Positions 26,778 through 35,314 are shown, numbered from the stretch's first letter. The stretch is DNA of 64,000 bases from Lunatimonas lonarensis (GCF_000390185.1 NZ_AQHR01000022.1:124001-188000), one strand, 5' to 3'. Translations and numbers: made by a program. The notes: generated from the sequence alone by a model not told the origin.

Positions 26778-27617
26778 TTAAAAAATTTTCAAAAATGCGA
26801 CAATAAAGGGAGTAGAAAGCAGGAGTCCATCGAAGCGATCCATAAAACCACCGTGGCCGGGAAGACCGCGACCGGAATCCTTGATATCGATACTTCGCTT
26901 AAAAAGGGACTCGATAAGATCACCGTAGGTTCCCGCAATAATGATAATGGCTGCTATGCTAAACCACTGCCAAGGCTCCAGAACCAGAAAATGTCGGGAA
27001 ATGAGATAGGTGACCGCCAACGCGGTAAAAGCCCCTCCCAAGCTGCCTTCCCAGGATTTTTTAGGGGAAACCCGCTCAAATAGCTTTGTCTTGCCAAATC
27101 GGGTACCCGCAAAATAAGCCCCCGAGTCGCTGGCCCAAAGAATCAGAAGCGAACCTACGATAATTTCGTAATGAAAGGTCTTATCAACGGCAAAAGCCGC
27201 TACCGTCAGTAAAGAAAACGGCACCGCCACGTAGAATATACCCAAAATGGTGTAAGCGATTCCAGTGAAGGGCTTTTTGTCAGACTTACGGTAAAGCTTG
27301 ATAAAAAAGATCATGGAAACCAAGGGGAAAACCAGAAAGTAATACTGTATGGGTATAAGCTTCATCTCCTCCAAAAATGTCAGCATAAAGATCATCACCC
27401 CTATGAAGGTACCAAAGCTCTTTAGGGGCAGCATGCCATCCAATCCCGACAACTTATAGAATTCCATTTGGGTAAAGCCTAAAATGGTACCAAACACGAC
27501 AAAATACGCCCACTCGCTGTAAATTAGGCTTCCTATGATTATCACCGCCCCTACAATTGCGGTGATTACACGTTGGACAAGATTACTATAGTTGCTTATA
27601 TTAAAACGTGATCTCAT
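26778..27617 (-). CDS. cdsA: Phosphatidate cytidylyltransferase
   Basis: 279 aa integral membrane enzyme, makes CDP-diacylglycerol from phosphatidate and CTP, the branch point for PE and PG/cardiolipin. About eight TM helices. The CTP-transferase signature is complete: FERVSPKKSWEGSLGG at about 190 and, in the C-terminal part, GDLIESLFKRSIDIKDSGRG followed by LPGHGGFMDRFDG. The start ATG lies inside the last codons of the DUF2007 gene (17-base overlap), so translation is probably coupled. CPBP protease, DUF2007, cdsA and psd appear to form one transcript. Confidence 0.95.
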   Translation of the reverse strand: MRSRFNISNYSNLVQRVITAIVGAVIIIGSLIYSEWAYFVVFGTILGFTQMEFYKLSGLDGMLPLKSFGTFIGVMIFMLTFLEEMKLIPIQYYFLVFPLVSMIFFIKLYRKSDKKPFTGIAYTILGIFYVAVPFSLLTVAAFAVDKTFHYEIIVGSLLILWASDSGAYFAGTRFGKTKLFERVSPKKSWEGSLGGAFTALAVTYLISRHFLVLEPWQWFSIAAIIIIAGTYGDLIESLFKRSIDIKDSGRGLPGHGGFMDRFDGLLLSTPFIVAFLKIF

Positions 27618-27807
27618 GGGTTATGATGGTTATCGCCTGCATCACCTCATCGACCGAGGTCATGACCTCATATTTTCCGTGGATATGCCAAACGGACTCC
27701 TTTTTATTCAAGATTACGGCTGTTATGCCTTTTTCTGCCAATACTCCTTTGACGATTTCAGCCCGAATAGGTGAATCGGTTTCGTACACCTTATGCCATT
27801 TCGCCAT
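27601..27807 (-). CDS. DUF2007-domain small protein
   Basis: 68 aa. MAKWHKVYETDSPIRAEIVKGVLAEKGITAVILN shows the ferredoxin-like DUF2007 (putative signal transducing protein) fold, which resembles PII-type and ACT-like small sensors; no activity is established. It is wedged between the CPBP protease gene and cdsA, overlapping each by 17 bases. The frame is open further upstream, but that extension runs antisense-like through the CPBP gene and has no family resemblance, so ATG 27807 is used. A regulatory link to phospholipid synthesis is suggested only by position. Confidence 0.8.
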   Translation of the reverse strand: MAKWHKVYETDSPIRAEIVKGVLAEKGITAVILNKKESVWHIHGKYEVMTSVDEVMQAITIITHEITF

Positions 27808-28741
27808 TTGGTTTCTTTTGGGGGTAGATTCGGATAAAATACCGGGCACTGATTCCAAAAACGACCATTCCCAACAGTATGTAGTGCCAGTACAACTCGG
27901 TAGTCTCCTCCAAGTTGAAGTCCACCATTTCCAGTTTTGCCCCAAAAATCATAAAAATGGTAAAGGTATTGTTCAAAACATGGGCAATGATGGGATAAAC
28001 CAGACTTCCGGAATAGACATAAAGATAGCCAAAAAGCGCTCCAAGCATCAACCGGGGTACAAACCCATAAAACTGAAAGTGAATAGCGGAAAATACGGCT
28101 GCTGTAATCCATATACCCAAATGGAGATTTCCGGTATACTGGCTTATTTTGGGCTGCATAATACCCCGAAAAAGGTATTCCTCCCCTACTCCTGCCATGA
28201 TACCTATAACAAATACACCCATCAGCAACTCTCCGGTACTGGCAAAATCGGTAATGAACAGCGTCAATTTCATCAATTCGTCTTCCTTTTCTTTTAGGAT
28301 ACGCTCCAGCCCCGCCAAGGCATCGGGAAATTGTACATGGGCATTTAAATAGACAAAAAGAGAGTTGACCATGATAAAGCCACCAACGAGCGGAAGCAAC
28401 ACCATTAATCCCCTGAGCTGCACGCGCTCCAATTGCCTGGACAAATCCAAAGATCTTCTGTCCACGAAACGGACAAATATCCAGCCCCCCAACAGAAAGG
28501 CGCCTCCGCCTCCTAAAGCTTGAATAAAAAGTAGGGCCATGCGAGCATTTTCATGGGTAGATTCGCCCACCATCACCGCCATGATCTCCTTTAAAGGCAG
28601 TTCAAAAATCAGCGGCACCAATACGAGTGCGATTCCCTGCGTCACCAACAGTGCCCCAAACACGATCAAAAACAAGATCACGAATGAAAGGATCCAGTGG
28701 TGGTTTATCGGTCTTCCTGCTTTGTTTTCGTAGATTTCCAT
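27791..28741 (-). CDS. CPBP family intramembrane glutamic endopeptidase
   Basis: 316 aa with about eight TM helices. CAAX-protease/bacteriocin-processing (CPBP, ABI) domain in the C-terminal half: GVGEEYLFRG with catalytic E187/E188 and R192, FSAIHFQFYGFVPR with H221, and HVLNN with H254. Substrates in bacteria are mostly unknown; eukaryotic Rce1 homologues cleave prenylated CAAX proteins. First gene of the lipid operon; a TAAATTTA element 10-17 bases upstream of the ATG is a near-match to the -7 consensus. Confidence 0.9.
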   Translation of the reverse strand: MEIYENKAGRPINHHWILSFVILFLIVFGALLVTQGIALVLVPLIFELPLKEIMAVMVGESTHENARMALLFIQALGGGGAFLLGGWIFVRFVDRRSLDLSRQLERVQLRGLMVLLPLVGGFIMVNSLFVYLNAHVQFPDALAGLERILKEKEDELMKLTLFITDFASTGELLMGVFVIGIMAGVGEEYLFRGIMQPKISQYTGNLHLGIWITAAVFSAIHFQFYGFVPRLMLGALFGYLYVYSGSLVYPIIAHVLNNTFTIFMIFGAKLEMVDFNLEETTELYWHYILLGMVVFGISARYFIRIYPQKKPNGEMA

Positions 28742-28889
28742 ATCTCGGAGTAAATTTACATCAAATCAACGTCCCTACAAGGCAAGGAGGCAATTACCCT
28801 TCATATTAATCCAACACGGGCGAATTAGTTTTGAGTAAAACCTTGATTTCAAGCCAAAATGCCCGAACTTTGCCAAAAAAAATCGAAAG

Positions 28890-29882
28890 GTGATAAAAAT
28901 CGGTGATATAGCGTTGGGAGAGTTTCCGCTGTTGCTTGCCCCTATGGAAGATGTGAGTGATCCTCCCTTTAGGGCAGTTTGCAAAGAAAACGGGGCCGAT
29001 CTGATGTTTACGGAGTTTATCAGTTCGGAAGGACTGATTCGGGATGCGACAAAGAGTGTACAGAAACTGGACATCTTCGACTACGAAAAGCCTATAGGCA
29101 TCCAGATCTTCGGAAACGAAATTGAATCCATGCGCGAGGCAGCGGCCATTGCGGCCGCCGCAAAACCCGACATCCTGGACATCAACTACGGCTGCCCGGT
29201 ACATAAGGTCGCCTGCAAAGGCGCCGGCGCGGGTATTCTGTTGGACATCGATAAGATGGTTTCCATGACCGCAGAAATTGTTAAGGCCGTTGATATCCCG
29301 GTTACCGTCAAGACCCGCCTCGGTTGGGACGAGCATACCATCCGAATCCAAGAAGTGGTCGAAAGACTACAGGATGTAGGTATTCAGGCCATCAGTATCC
29401 ATGCCCGCACCCGCAAGCAGATGTACAAGGGACAGGCCCGTTGGGAATACTTGGCAGAGGTAAAAAACAACCCGAGGGTCAAAATTCCTGTCTTTGGAAA
29501 TGGTGATGTAGATTCCCCGGAACGTGCCAAGGAATACAGAGAGAAGTACGGGGTGGATGGAATCATGATCGGAAGGGCCAGCATAGGATACCCTTGGATT
29601 TTTAATGAAATCAAGCACTATTTTGCTACCGGCGAGCTGTTGCCTGCCCCCGATCTGAATGAGCGGATCCGGGTCACCAAAAACCACCTGGATTTCAGTG
29701 TAAGGTGGAAAGGCGAAAAACTTGGCCTGCTCGAAATGCGAAGGCACTATACAAACTACTTCCGTGGAATGCCAAATTTCAAACCCTTCCGTACCGAGTT
29801 GGTAACCTCCGAGGATTATGGGCATGTCCTGGAACTGCTCGAAACCATAGGAAATGCATACGCAGACTACGAGTTCCAATAG
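28890..29882 (+). CDS. dusB: tRNA-dihydrouridine synthase (DusB-like)
   Basis: 330 aa FMN enzyme with a GTG start; reduces specific D-loop uridines of tRNA to dihydrouridine. TIM-barrel with APMEDVSDPPFR near residue 17, the active-site cysteine C102 in DINYGCPVHKVACKGAGAG, FMN contacts TVKTRLGWD and HARTRKQMYKG, and GNGDVDSP and GIMIGRASIGYPW. The C-terminal helical domain (about 255-330) binds tRNA. The length and the MIKIGDIALGEFPLLLAPM start fit the DusB group. It is a single gene, divergent from the CPBP-led operon. Confidence 0.92.
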   Translation: MIKIGDIALGEFPLLLAPMEDVSDPPFRAVCKENGADLMFTEFISSEGLIRDATKSVQKLDIFDYEKPIGIQIFGNEIESMREAAAIAAAAKPDILDINYGCPVHKVACKGAGAGILLDIDKMVSMTAEIVKAVDIPVTVKTRLGWDEHTIRIQEVVERLQDVGIQAISIHARTRKQMYKGQARWEYLAEVKNNPRVKIPVFGNGDVDSPERAKEYREKYGVDGIMIGRASIGYPWIFNEIKHYFATGELLPAPDLNERIRVTKNHLDFSVRWKGEKLGLLEMRRHYTNYFRGMPNFKPFRTELVTSEDYGHVLELLETIGNAYADYEFQ

Positions 29883-29977
29883 TGTTTTTTGCAAGCTGTA
29901 CCGATGAATAGCTTTTTCTTCACGTTAACCACTTAATTCTTGCCGTTTCGATCGGTACAAAGAATGGTCTTCTCTTT

Positions 29978-30895
29978 ATGACAAAATCAGACCCGAATAA
30001 CCATCAGCTAAAGAGTTGGCTTCTTTTGGTCCTGCTTTCGTTGATATGGGGGAGCTCGTTCATTCTGATTAAGAAATCCCTGCCCGTCTTTTCCCCCGGA
30101 GAGGTGGGTGCATTCCGCATTGTAGCTGCCGGATTGGTATTATTACCTGTAGCCATGCCCTTGGTAAAAACACTGAACCGTAGGCAGGTAAAGTTCCTGC
30201 TGATCATCGGCTTGGTGGGTAGTTTCATCCCTTCTTTCCTTTTCGCTACCGCACAAACCAGACTGCCAAGCTCGCTGACCGGCGTTCTGAACGCACTTAC
30301 CCCCTTGATGGTTGTCTTGATAGGAGCTTGGCTCTTTGGATCCCTAATCTCGCGTAGAAATGCGCTCGGGCTCCTGATTGCTTTTGTTGGAGTGGCCATC
30401 CTTATTCTTTACCGGGCGGACAGCGGGTGGAACCTGTTTGCAGGGATAAACCACTATGCCTTATTCGTATTGGCGGCCACGGTTTGTTACGGCTTTAATG
30501 TAAACATCATCAAATTTAAGCTGGCAGAACTCAGGCCTGTGGCCATTACAGCAATTTCATTGATGATGGTTCTGCCGATGGCGGCCATTTATCTTTTTGC
30601 GTTTACGCGGTTTTCGTTCAAGATTGTCCATGTACAGGGGGCTTGGCTGCCCGCTTGCTACATTGCCACACTTGGCGTAGTGGGAACCGCACTTGCACTT
30701 ATCATCTTCAACACGATGGTCAAACTGGTATCTCCTGTATTTGCGAGTACCGTTACCTACTTGATACCAATTGTTGCCATCGCCTGGGGGGTATGGGATG
30801 GCGAATCCCTACTTCCTTGGCATTATATTGGCATTGCAGCGGTAATTTTGGGTGTGTGGGTGGGCAATCGGAGACCAAAATTGCCAAAGTCCTAG
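29978..30895 (+). CDS. EamA/DMT-superfamily transporter
   Basis: 305 aa with ten predicted TM helices in two EamA repeats (about 12-142 and 158-297). The first repeat begins with the typical LIWGSSFILIKKSL; the second ends GEXLxPWHxIGxAxIxxGV-like (GESLLPWHYIGIAAVILGVW). These carriers export metabolites such as amino acids; the substrate cannot be assigned. Preceded by a 9-bp inverted repeat TGTACCGAT / ATCGGTACA (29897-29905, 29951-29959) that could be an operator. Confidence 0.88.
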   Translation: MTKSDPNNHQLKSWLLLVLLSLIWGSSFILIKKSLPVFSPGEVGAFRIVAAGLVLLPVAMPLVKTLNRRQVKFLLIIGLVGSFIPSFLFATAQTRLPSSLTGVLNALTPLMVVLIGAWLFGSLISRRNALGLLIAFVGVAILILYRADSGWNLFAGINHYALFVLAATVCYGFNVNIIKFKLAELRPVAITAISLMMVLPMAAIYLFAFTRFSFKIVHVQGAWLPACYIATLGVVGTALALIIFNTMVKLVSPVFASTVTYLIPIVAIAWGVWDGESLLPWHYIGIAAVILGVWVGNRRPKLPKS

Positions 30896-30939
30896 CGGAA
30901 ATTGGTTAGTGTCTGTATTAATGTTTACTTTTAAATTCC

Positions 30940-31854
30940 ATGTTTGAAAATTTCCTGAACATCGACAAAGTAATCCTCAACCGACTGATACAGACGGTTT
31001 TGGTAATAATCGTAATCCTACTGATCAACAAACTATCGGTAAAATTCATCTACCGCGGTGATTCGGAGGAGATGCGAAAGCAGTATCACTGGCGGAAGGT
31101 GGTCGAATACACGACTTCCGTGATAGGGCTGCTCATTATCGGCAATTTATGGGTGAGCAACTTTCAGTCGATTACCACCTTTTTGGGGTTGCTGTCCGCC
31201 GGTATAGCGATTGCTTTGAAGGATATCTTTGTGAACATTGCCGGGTGGGCATTTATCTACCTCCGAAAACCGTTCGATGTAGGCGATCGGATCGAGATCG
31301 GCGGCATCCGGGGCGATGTGATCGATCTGCGGCTTTTTCAGTTTAGCCTGCTGGAGATCGGCAACTGGGTAGACGCCGACCAGAGCACAGGTAGGGTGAT
31401 CCATATTCCAAATGGCAGGGTTTTTCTAGATCCACAGGCGAATTATACCATTGGATTTAATTTCATCTGGAATGAACAGACCATTTTCATTACGCTGCGC
31501 AGTGACTTCAAAAAAGCCAAAACAATTCTTTTGGAGATATTAAACGAACACCTCAAGGATGAAATCATAAAGGCGGAAAAGGAGTTTAAACGGGCAAAGC
31601 ACGAACACCTGATTGTATACAAGCAATTTACTCCCATGGTATTCACCAGTATCACCGAGCGTGGGATCCAGCTTTCCATGCGGTACCTTTGCAACCCAAA
31701 GAAGCGGAGAATGCTGACCCATGCGATTACCGAATCGATTTTGGAAAGACTGGGCCCCGAAGACAATATACGCATCGCCTATCCTACCTCCACGGTATTG
31801 GTACACCAGGACCAGGTGCATCCGGCCACTCATCCAAAGGAAGGAAAAACCTAG
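30940..31854 (+). CDS. MscS-family mechanosensitive ion channel
   Basis: 304 aa. TM helices at about 13-32, 55-75 and 76-98; the third is the pore helix (TTFLGLLSAGIAIALKDI). The MscS beta domain follows (YLRKPFDVGDRIEIGGIRGDVIDL...IHIPNGRVF), then an alpha/beta C-terminal domain. Such channels release solutes on hypo-osmotic shock. An inserted longer C-terminus with FKRAKHEHLIVYK is typical of the Bacteroidota subgroup. It starts 44 bases after the DMT transporter gene; a TACTTTTA element near 30921 is a weak promoter candidate. Confidence 0.88.
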   Translation: MFENFLNIDKVILNRLIQTVLVIIVILLINKLSVKFIYRGDSEEMRKQYHWRKVVEYTTSVIGLLIIGNLWVSNFQSITTFLGLLSAGIAIALKDIFVNIAGWAFIYLRKPFDVGDRIEIGGIRGDVIDLRLFQFSLLEIGNWVDADQSTGRVIHIPNGRVFLDPQANYTIGFNFIWNEQTIFITLRSDFKKAKTILLEILNEHLKDEIIKAEKEFKRAKHEHLIVYKQFTPMVFTSITERGIQLSMRYLCNPKKRRMLTHAITESILERLGPEDNIRIAYPTSTVLVHQDQVHPATHPKEGKT

Positions 31855-31907
31855 TTGGGAAAGGCCTCCCAGCCAATAGGCCTCCCAGCGTCCCAAAAAC
31901 TAAACCC

Positions 31908-31937
31908 TTGTACAATATCACTTTTTAACTAATTTTG
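31908..31937 (+). promoter_or_regulatory. Promoter of glyS (TTG-N19-TAATTTTG)
   Basis: TTG at 31908-31910 and TAATTTTG at 31930-31937 form a good Bacteroidota -33/-7 pair. The -7 element ends five bases before the glyS ATG, so the leader is only a few bases long. Confidence 0.65.
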
Positions 31938-31942
31938 CGGCT

Positions 31943-33409
31943 ATGACAAAAAAAGACCAGTCGCAGGAAAATAATCAGTTGAAAGATATAATCGCCCATG
32001 CAAAGGAGTATGGGTTCGTCTACCCTTCATCAGAAATCTATGACGGTTTGCAGGCCGTCTATGACTATGGTCCGTACGGAGTTGAGCTGAAAAACAACCT
32101 CAAAAAACTTTGGTGGGAGTCCATGACTCGGCTACATGAAAACATCGTAGGAATTGACGCGGCAATTTTCATGCATCCGACCACCTGGAAAGCGTCCGGC
32201 CACGTGGATAGTTTCAACGACCCCATGGTAGACAACAAGGACAGCAAAAAGCGGTATAGGGCCGATGTGCTCATCGAGGAAAAAGCCGCACAATTCGAAA
32301 ATGCCGGTGATACCGACCGGGCAAAGTCACTCTTGTCGGCGATGGCCAGACTCATGGAAGCAGAAGACTTCGCTGCCCTTCGGGATCTATTAATAAATGA
32401 AAATATCAGTTGCCCCATCAGTGGAACCACCAACTGGACGGATATACGCCAGTTTAACCTGATGTTTTCAACTCAAGTTGGATCCGTCGCCGATGAGTCA
32501 AGCACGATCTATCTACGTCCGGAGACTGCCCAGGGAATTTTTGTCAATTTCCTCAATGTCCAAAAGACGGCGCGGATGAAAGTGCCCTTTGGTATTGCCC
32601 AAATTGGCAAAGCTTTCAGAAACGAGATTGTGGCCCGACAGTTTATCTTCCGTATGCGGGAGTTTGAACAAATGGAGATGCAATTCTTTGTTCGTCCCGG
32701 CACCGAATTGGATTGGTATAAAACATGGGCGGAAGCACGGCTCAACTGGCACAAAGCACTGGGAATACCCACCGAGAAACTACGCAGACACGACCACGAG
32801 AAACTGGCGCACTATGCAAACGCTGCCCTCGACATCGAATATGAATTCCCTTTCGGATACAAAGAAGTTGAGGGCATCCATTCCCGAACGGATTTTGATC
32901 TAAAAAGCCATCAGGAGTATTCCAAAAAGAAACAACAGTACTTTGATCCTGAGATCAATCAAAACTATATCCCCTACGTTATCGAAACTTCGATTGGTGC
33001 AGATAGGCTATTTCTGATGACGCTATGTAATGCCTATGTGGAGGAAGAAGTTGACGGTAAGCAGCGTACTTACCTGAAACTTCATCCTGCGGTAGCACCT
33101 GTAAAAGCGGCGATACTTCCTCTGACAAAAAAGGATGGTCTGCCCGAAAAAGCCAGGGAGATCGTCGAGGCGTTAAAGTACGATTTCAACATAATCTACG
33201 AGGATGCTGCCTCCATAGGAAAGCGATACACCCGCCAGGATTTGATCGGCACGCCATTCTGCATCGCAGTGGACCACCAAACCTTGGAAGACAACACCGT
33301 CACGATACGTCACAGGGATACAACGGAACAGGAGCGTGTATCCATCAGCGAATTACATGTCAGACTGACCGCGGCATGCAGCTTCCGAACTATCTTCGGG
33401 TTGCTGTAA
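31943..33409 (+). CDS. glyS: Glycyl-tRNA synthetase, single-chain (alpha2) type
   Basis: 488 aa class IIa synthetase of the eukaryote/archaea-like type (glyQS), unrelated in fold to the bacterial alpha2beta2 enzyme. Motif 1 region FVYPSSEIYDGLQAVYDYGPYG with an inserted domain after it, motif 2 AFRNEIVARQFIFRMREFEQMEMQFF (positions about 230-255), motif 3 YIPYVIETSIGADRLFLM, and the anticodon-binding domain (about 385-480, starting LHPAVAPVKAAILPL). It is a monocistronic unit with its own promoter and a bidirectional terminator. Confidence 0.95.
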   Translation: MTKKDQSQENNQLKDIIAHAKEYGFVYPSSEIYDGLQAVYDYGPYGVELKNNLKKLWWESMTRLHENIVGIDAAIFMHPTTWKASGHVDSFNDPMVDNKDSKKRYRADVLIEEKAAQFENAGDTDRAKSLLSAMARLMEAEDFAALRDLLINENISCPISGTTNWTDIRQFNLMFSTQVGSVADESSTIYLRPETAQGIFVNFLNVQKTARMKVPFGIAQIGKAFRNEIVARQFIFRMREFEQMEMQFFVRPGTELDWYKTWAEARLNWHKALGIPTEKLRRHDHEKLAHYANAALDIEYEFPFGYKEVEGIHSRTDFDLKSHQEYSKKKQQYFDPEINQNYIPYVIETSIGADRLFLMTLCNAYVEEEVDGKQRTYLKLHPAVAPVKAAILPLTKKDGLPEKAREIVEALKYDFNIIYEDAASIGKRYTRQDLIGTPFCIAVDHQTLEDNTVTIRHRDTTEQERVSISELHVRLTAACSFRTIFGLL

Positions 33410-33424
33410 TTGGCCAAAAAATAT

Positions 33425-33471
33425 AAAACCGCGGAAAGGCGCCAACTTATGGTTCCTGCCCGCGGTTTTTT
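33425..33471. terminator. Bidirectional terminator between glyS and the META-domain gene
   Basis: AAAACCGCGG and CCGCGGTTTTTT form a stem with a 25-base loop, placed between two converging genes; the T runs serve both directions. Confidence 0.75.
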
Positions 33472-33476
33472 AATGA

Positions 33477-33884
33477 TTACAGTTTTTCCAGCTCTACTAG
33501 GATATTTCCTGATTGATCCTGCATCACCAACTTGTTGGCGTTATAGATGTAATTGACACTACTTTCCAGGTTTTTCAAATAAATACGCTCCAGTGCTGCG
33601 TCCTCACAGGATTGGTTGTTGGTATACAGGGTAGAGAATTTGATCTGTTGTTGGTTGTAGGTAGCACCGCCACGAAACTCATTACACCCCGCAAAACCTC
33701 CAATCTCCTGCCCCTCTTTAAACTCAAGGGTTAGGCTTTCCAATTTAGCTTTGGGAGCATTGGATCCTGCCAACTGGGTGACCTTCCAGTCGTAATCTGA
33801 AAGCTGTATCGGCTCTGAACTACACGCAGAAAAAAGGAAAAGGCACAAAAAGACAAAAGTAGGGATAGATTGTAAGCTCTTCAT
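33477..33884 (-). CDS. META-domain (HslJ-like) lipoprotein
   Basis: 135 aa. A lipoprotein signal (FLCLFLFSACSSE, lipidation at the cysteine near residue 21) precedes a META domain: DYDWKVTQLAGSN at its beginning, LTLEFKEGQEIGGFAGCNEFRGGATY in the middle, including the characteristic GxxGCNxFxG, and a conserved second cysteine in NNQSCED. HslJ of E. coli is linked to heat shock and novobiocin resistance, but the domain's biochemical role is unsettled. Probably anchored to the outer membrane, facing the periplasm. Confidence 0.85.
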   Translation of the reverse strand: MKSLQSIPTFVFLCLFLFSACSSEPIQLSDYDWKVTQLAGSNAPKAKLESLTLEFKEGQEIGGFAGCNEFRGGATYNQQQIKFSTLYTNNQSCEDAALERIYLKNLESSVNYIYNANKLVMQDQSGNILVELEKL

Positions 33885-34078
33885 AACAAGTATGTTTTAT
33901 GGGTTGAAAGATAAGGTGATCTGTTACCGGGACGGACCACATTTCGATAGAATCACCCATATACAATCAAATACCGTTCTAAACTTGCATTGGATCTCAC
34001 TTTTTTGAAGTACAGACAAAAAACGACCACCCTTTCAAAGCCTGTTCCGATTCGTAACCTAGCCATAAATCCGTGAGC

Positions 34079-34759
34079 CTACCTGAGCAACAGCGGCGAT
34101 TGGATCCAGTGATTGGGATCGGGACAATTGCGCCGGTAATGTGCCAAATCACGCTGCCGGCACACGCCTGGATAGTCGCCGAGGTACCCCTCCATGTCGA
34201 CAATCAGCTGAATATGGAGGTGGGGCGGCCAATTTCCATTCTCGATGGGAGCTCCCAGATGGCCGATACAATCCCCCGGCTGAAACGGCTGTCCTACCTC
34301 AAGGCGGGATAAATCTGACCGCTGTAAATGACCATATAAACTGTGGAATTTTTTCCCCTCAAACCAATGCTCTAAAATAACGGTGGGCCCGTAGTTACCA
34401 AGTCCCCTATTGTCGTGAAAACTATGCACCTGGCCTTCGAAAGGACAAAAAATAGGCATGCCCACCTGTGCCCAAATATCTACCCCCAAGTGGATGTTCC
34501 GGTATTCATCTGTCCCTAAGGCGAACACCTCGCTCCTGCTGTAGATCACCCTGTTTTCCAAATAACCCCCTAACGCAAATGGGCGACGTTCAGTGGCCAT
34601 CCAGGCCGCAATGAAACCGACGAAACGGTCACTTTCCATATAAACCTCCGCGGACAATCGTGGATTCCCCATGCTCAAGTCCATACAAAAGGCGTTCTCT
34701 TCGACCAGAGAGGTTCCCATCAGTGGATACACGGCAGGCGGTATAAAACTTGAACTCAT
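34079..34759 (-). CDS. M23 family metallopeptidase
   Basis: 226 aa. LytM/M23 zinc peptidase domain at about 85-190: zinc ligands H90 and D94 (IHLGVDIWA), H144 (LYGHL) and the HxH pair H180/H182 (PPHLHIQ). The family cleaves peptide cross-links of peptidoglycan. No signal peptide is visible, so the cellular site is unclear, and a cytosolic or moonlighting role is possible. Similar standalone domains in Bacteroidota are related to one fused to aminotransferase proteins. The C-terminal segment after residue 190 is specific to this group. A TAATTTTA element about 15 bases upstream may be its promoter. Confidence 0.85.
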   Translation of the reverse strand: MSSSFIPPAVYPLMGTSLVEENAFCMDLSMGNPRLSAEVYMESDRFVGFIAAWMATERRPFALGGYLENRVIYSRSEVFALGTDEYRNIHLGVDIWAQVGMPIFCPFEGQVHSFHDNRGLGNYGPTVILEHWFEGKKFHSLYGHLQRSDLSRLEVGQPFQPGDCIGHLGAPIENGNWPPHLHIQLIVDMEGYLGDYPGVCRQRDLAHYRRNCPDPNHWIQSPLLLR

Positions 34760-34909
34760 CGTTACATTTTCTGTAAAATTACCAAATGCATACTTCGGAT
34801 TAACAATTTTCTAAAAATCGGGCCTCAACTGATCCGAAATTACGTATTTAATAACATATTCACCGATATTTTAACTATACCACATTTTTTATTTATTTTT
34901 ATTGTATTA

Positions 34910-34941
34910 TTTGCAATATATGAAAAACCACGCTACCTTTG
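34910..34941 (+). promoter_or_regulatory. Promoter of the tRNA-like RNA (TTTG-N20-TACCTTTG)
   Basis: TTTG at 34910-34913 and TACCTTTG at 34934-34941 match the -33 and -7 consensus with ideal spacing. There is no coding region downstream except the tRNA-like gene that begins about 45 bases after the expected start site. Confidence 0.7.
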
Positions 34942-34988
34942 AAAAATCAAACAGAGGATAAAAGAATCTCAGACGTTTGTTGACATAC

Positions 34989-35112
34989 TGTAGGATGATG
35001 AAACTGGCAGACATGCCCTCCGGTCTCGGGGGTGGGGAGCTAAGGACAAAGCAAACATTGAGCTCGTGTTTTGCCTAACTGCCCCGTGGAGGTTCGACTC
35101 CTTCTCCTACAG
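34989..35112 (+). tRNA. Unusual type II tRNA-like gene (Leu-like body, about 55-nt variable region, no U33)
   Basis: Acceptor TGTAGGA (34989-34995) pairs fully with TCCTACA (35105-35111), then G. U8 is present. The D arm ATG/CAT with the 11-base loop AAACTGGCAGA has the topology of bacterial tRNA-Leu, with A14, G18G19 and A21. The T arm GGAGG, loop TTCGACT (35093-35099), CCTTC keeps T54, T55, C56, A58 and G53:C61. The anticodon stem is CCCTC/GGGGG (35016-35020/35028-35032), but its seven-base loop CGGTCTC has G where every decoding tRNA has U33; the anticodon position would read GTC. The variable region 35033-35087 is about 55 bases (normal type II: 10-24) and can form a long imperfect hairpin closed by GGGG/CCCC. 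CCA is not encoded. It could be a diverged tRNA-Leu with a non-decoding role; a tRNA pseudogene is the main alternative. Confidence 0.7.
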
Positions 35113-35143
35113 CAGGTTATTTTGGGTTTATTGTTAATTGACT

Positions 35144-35176
35144 AAAGCTATGGGACATTGTTTCATAGCTTTTTTT
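35144..35176 (+). terminator. Rho-independent terminator of the tRNA-like RNA
   Basis: AAAGCTATG, 11-base loop, CATAGCTTT followed by more T residues; perfect 9-bp stem, 31 bases past the tRNA-like 3' end. The rest of the gap to 35314 (about 140 bases) holds nothing I can identify. Confidence 0.8.
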
Positions 35177-35314
35177 ATGGGCTATGGATTATGACACACG
35201 TTTGTTTTTGATCATTCTGCCTGCATGTAGCTATAAAAGGTACCATTTTTATGCCCCATGCAGTTACCGATTGATTACCCAAAGCTACTATACCCAAATG
35301 CGTTAGCGTGCCCT

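Noticed and set aside
27608-28297. 229-codon plus-strand frame opposite the CPBP and DUF2007 genes
   Set aside because: Antisense to two overlapping genes with recognisable families.
31863-31889. GGCCTCCCAGC direct repeat after the MscS gene
   Set aside because: Only two copies 16 bases apart; most likely part of an imperfect terminator (TTGGGA ... TCCCAA) rather than a mobile or regulatory element.
34989-35112. Selenocysteine tRNA or tmRNA interpretation
   Set aside because: The loop has no TCA anticodon; no tmRNA-like tag reading frame or the conserved ssrA ends is present.
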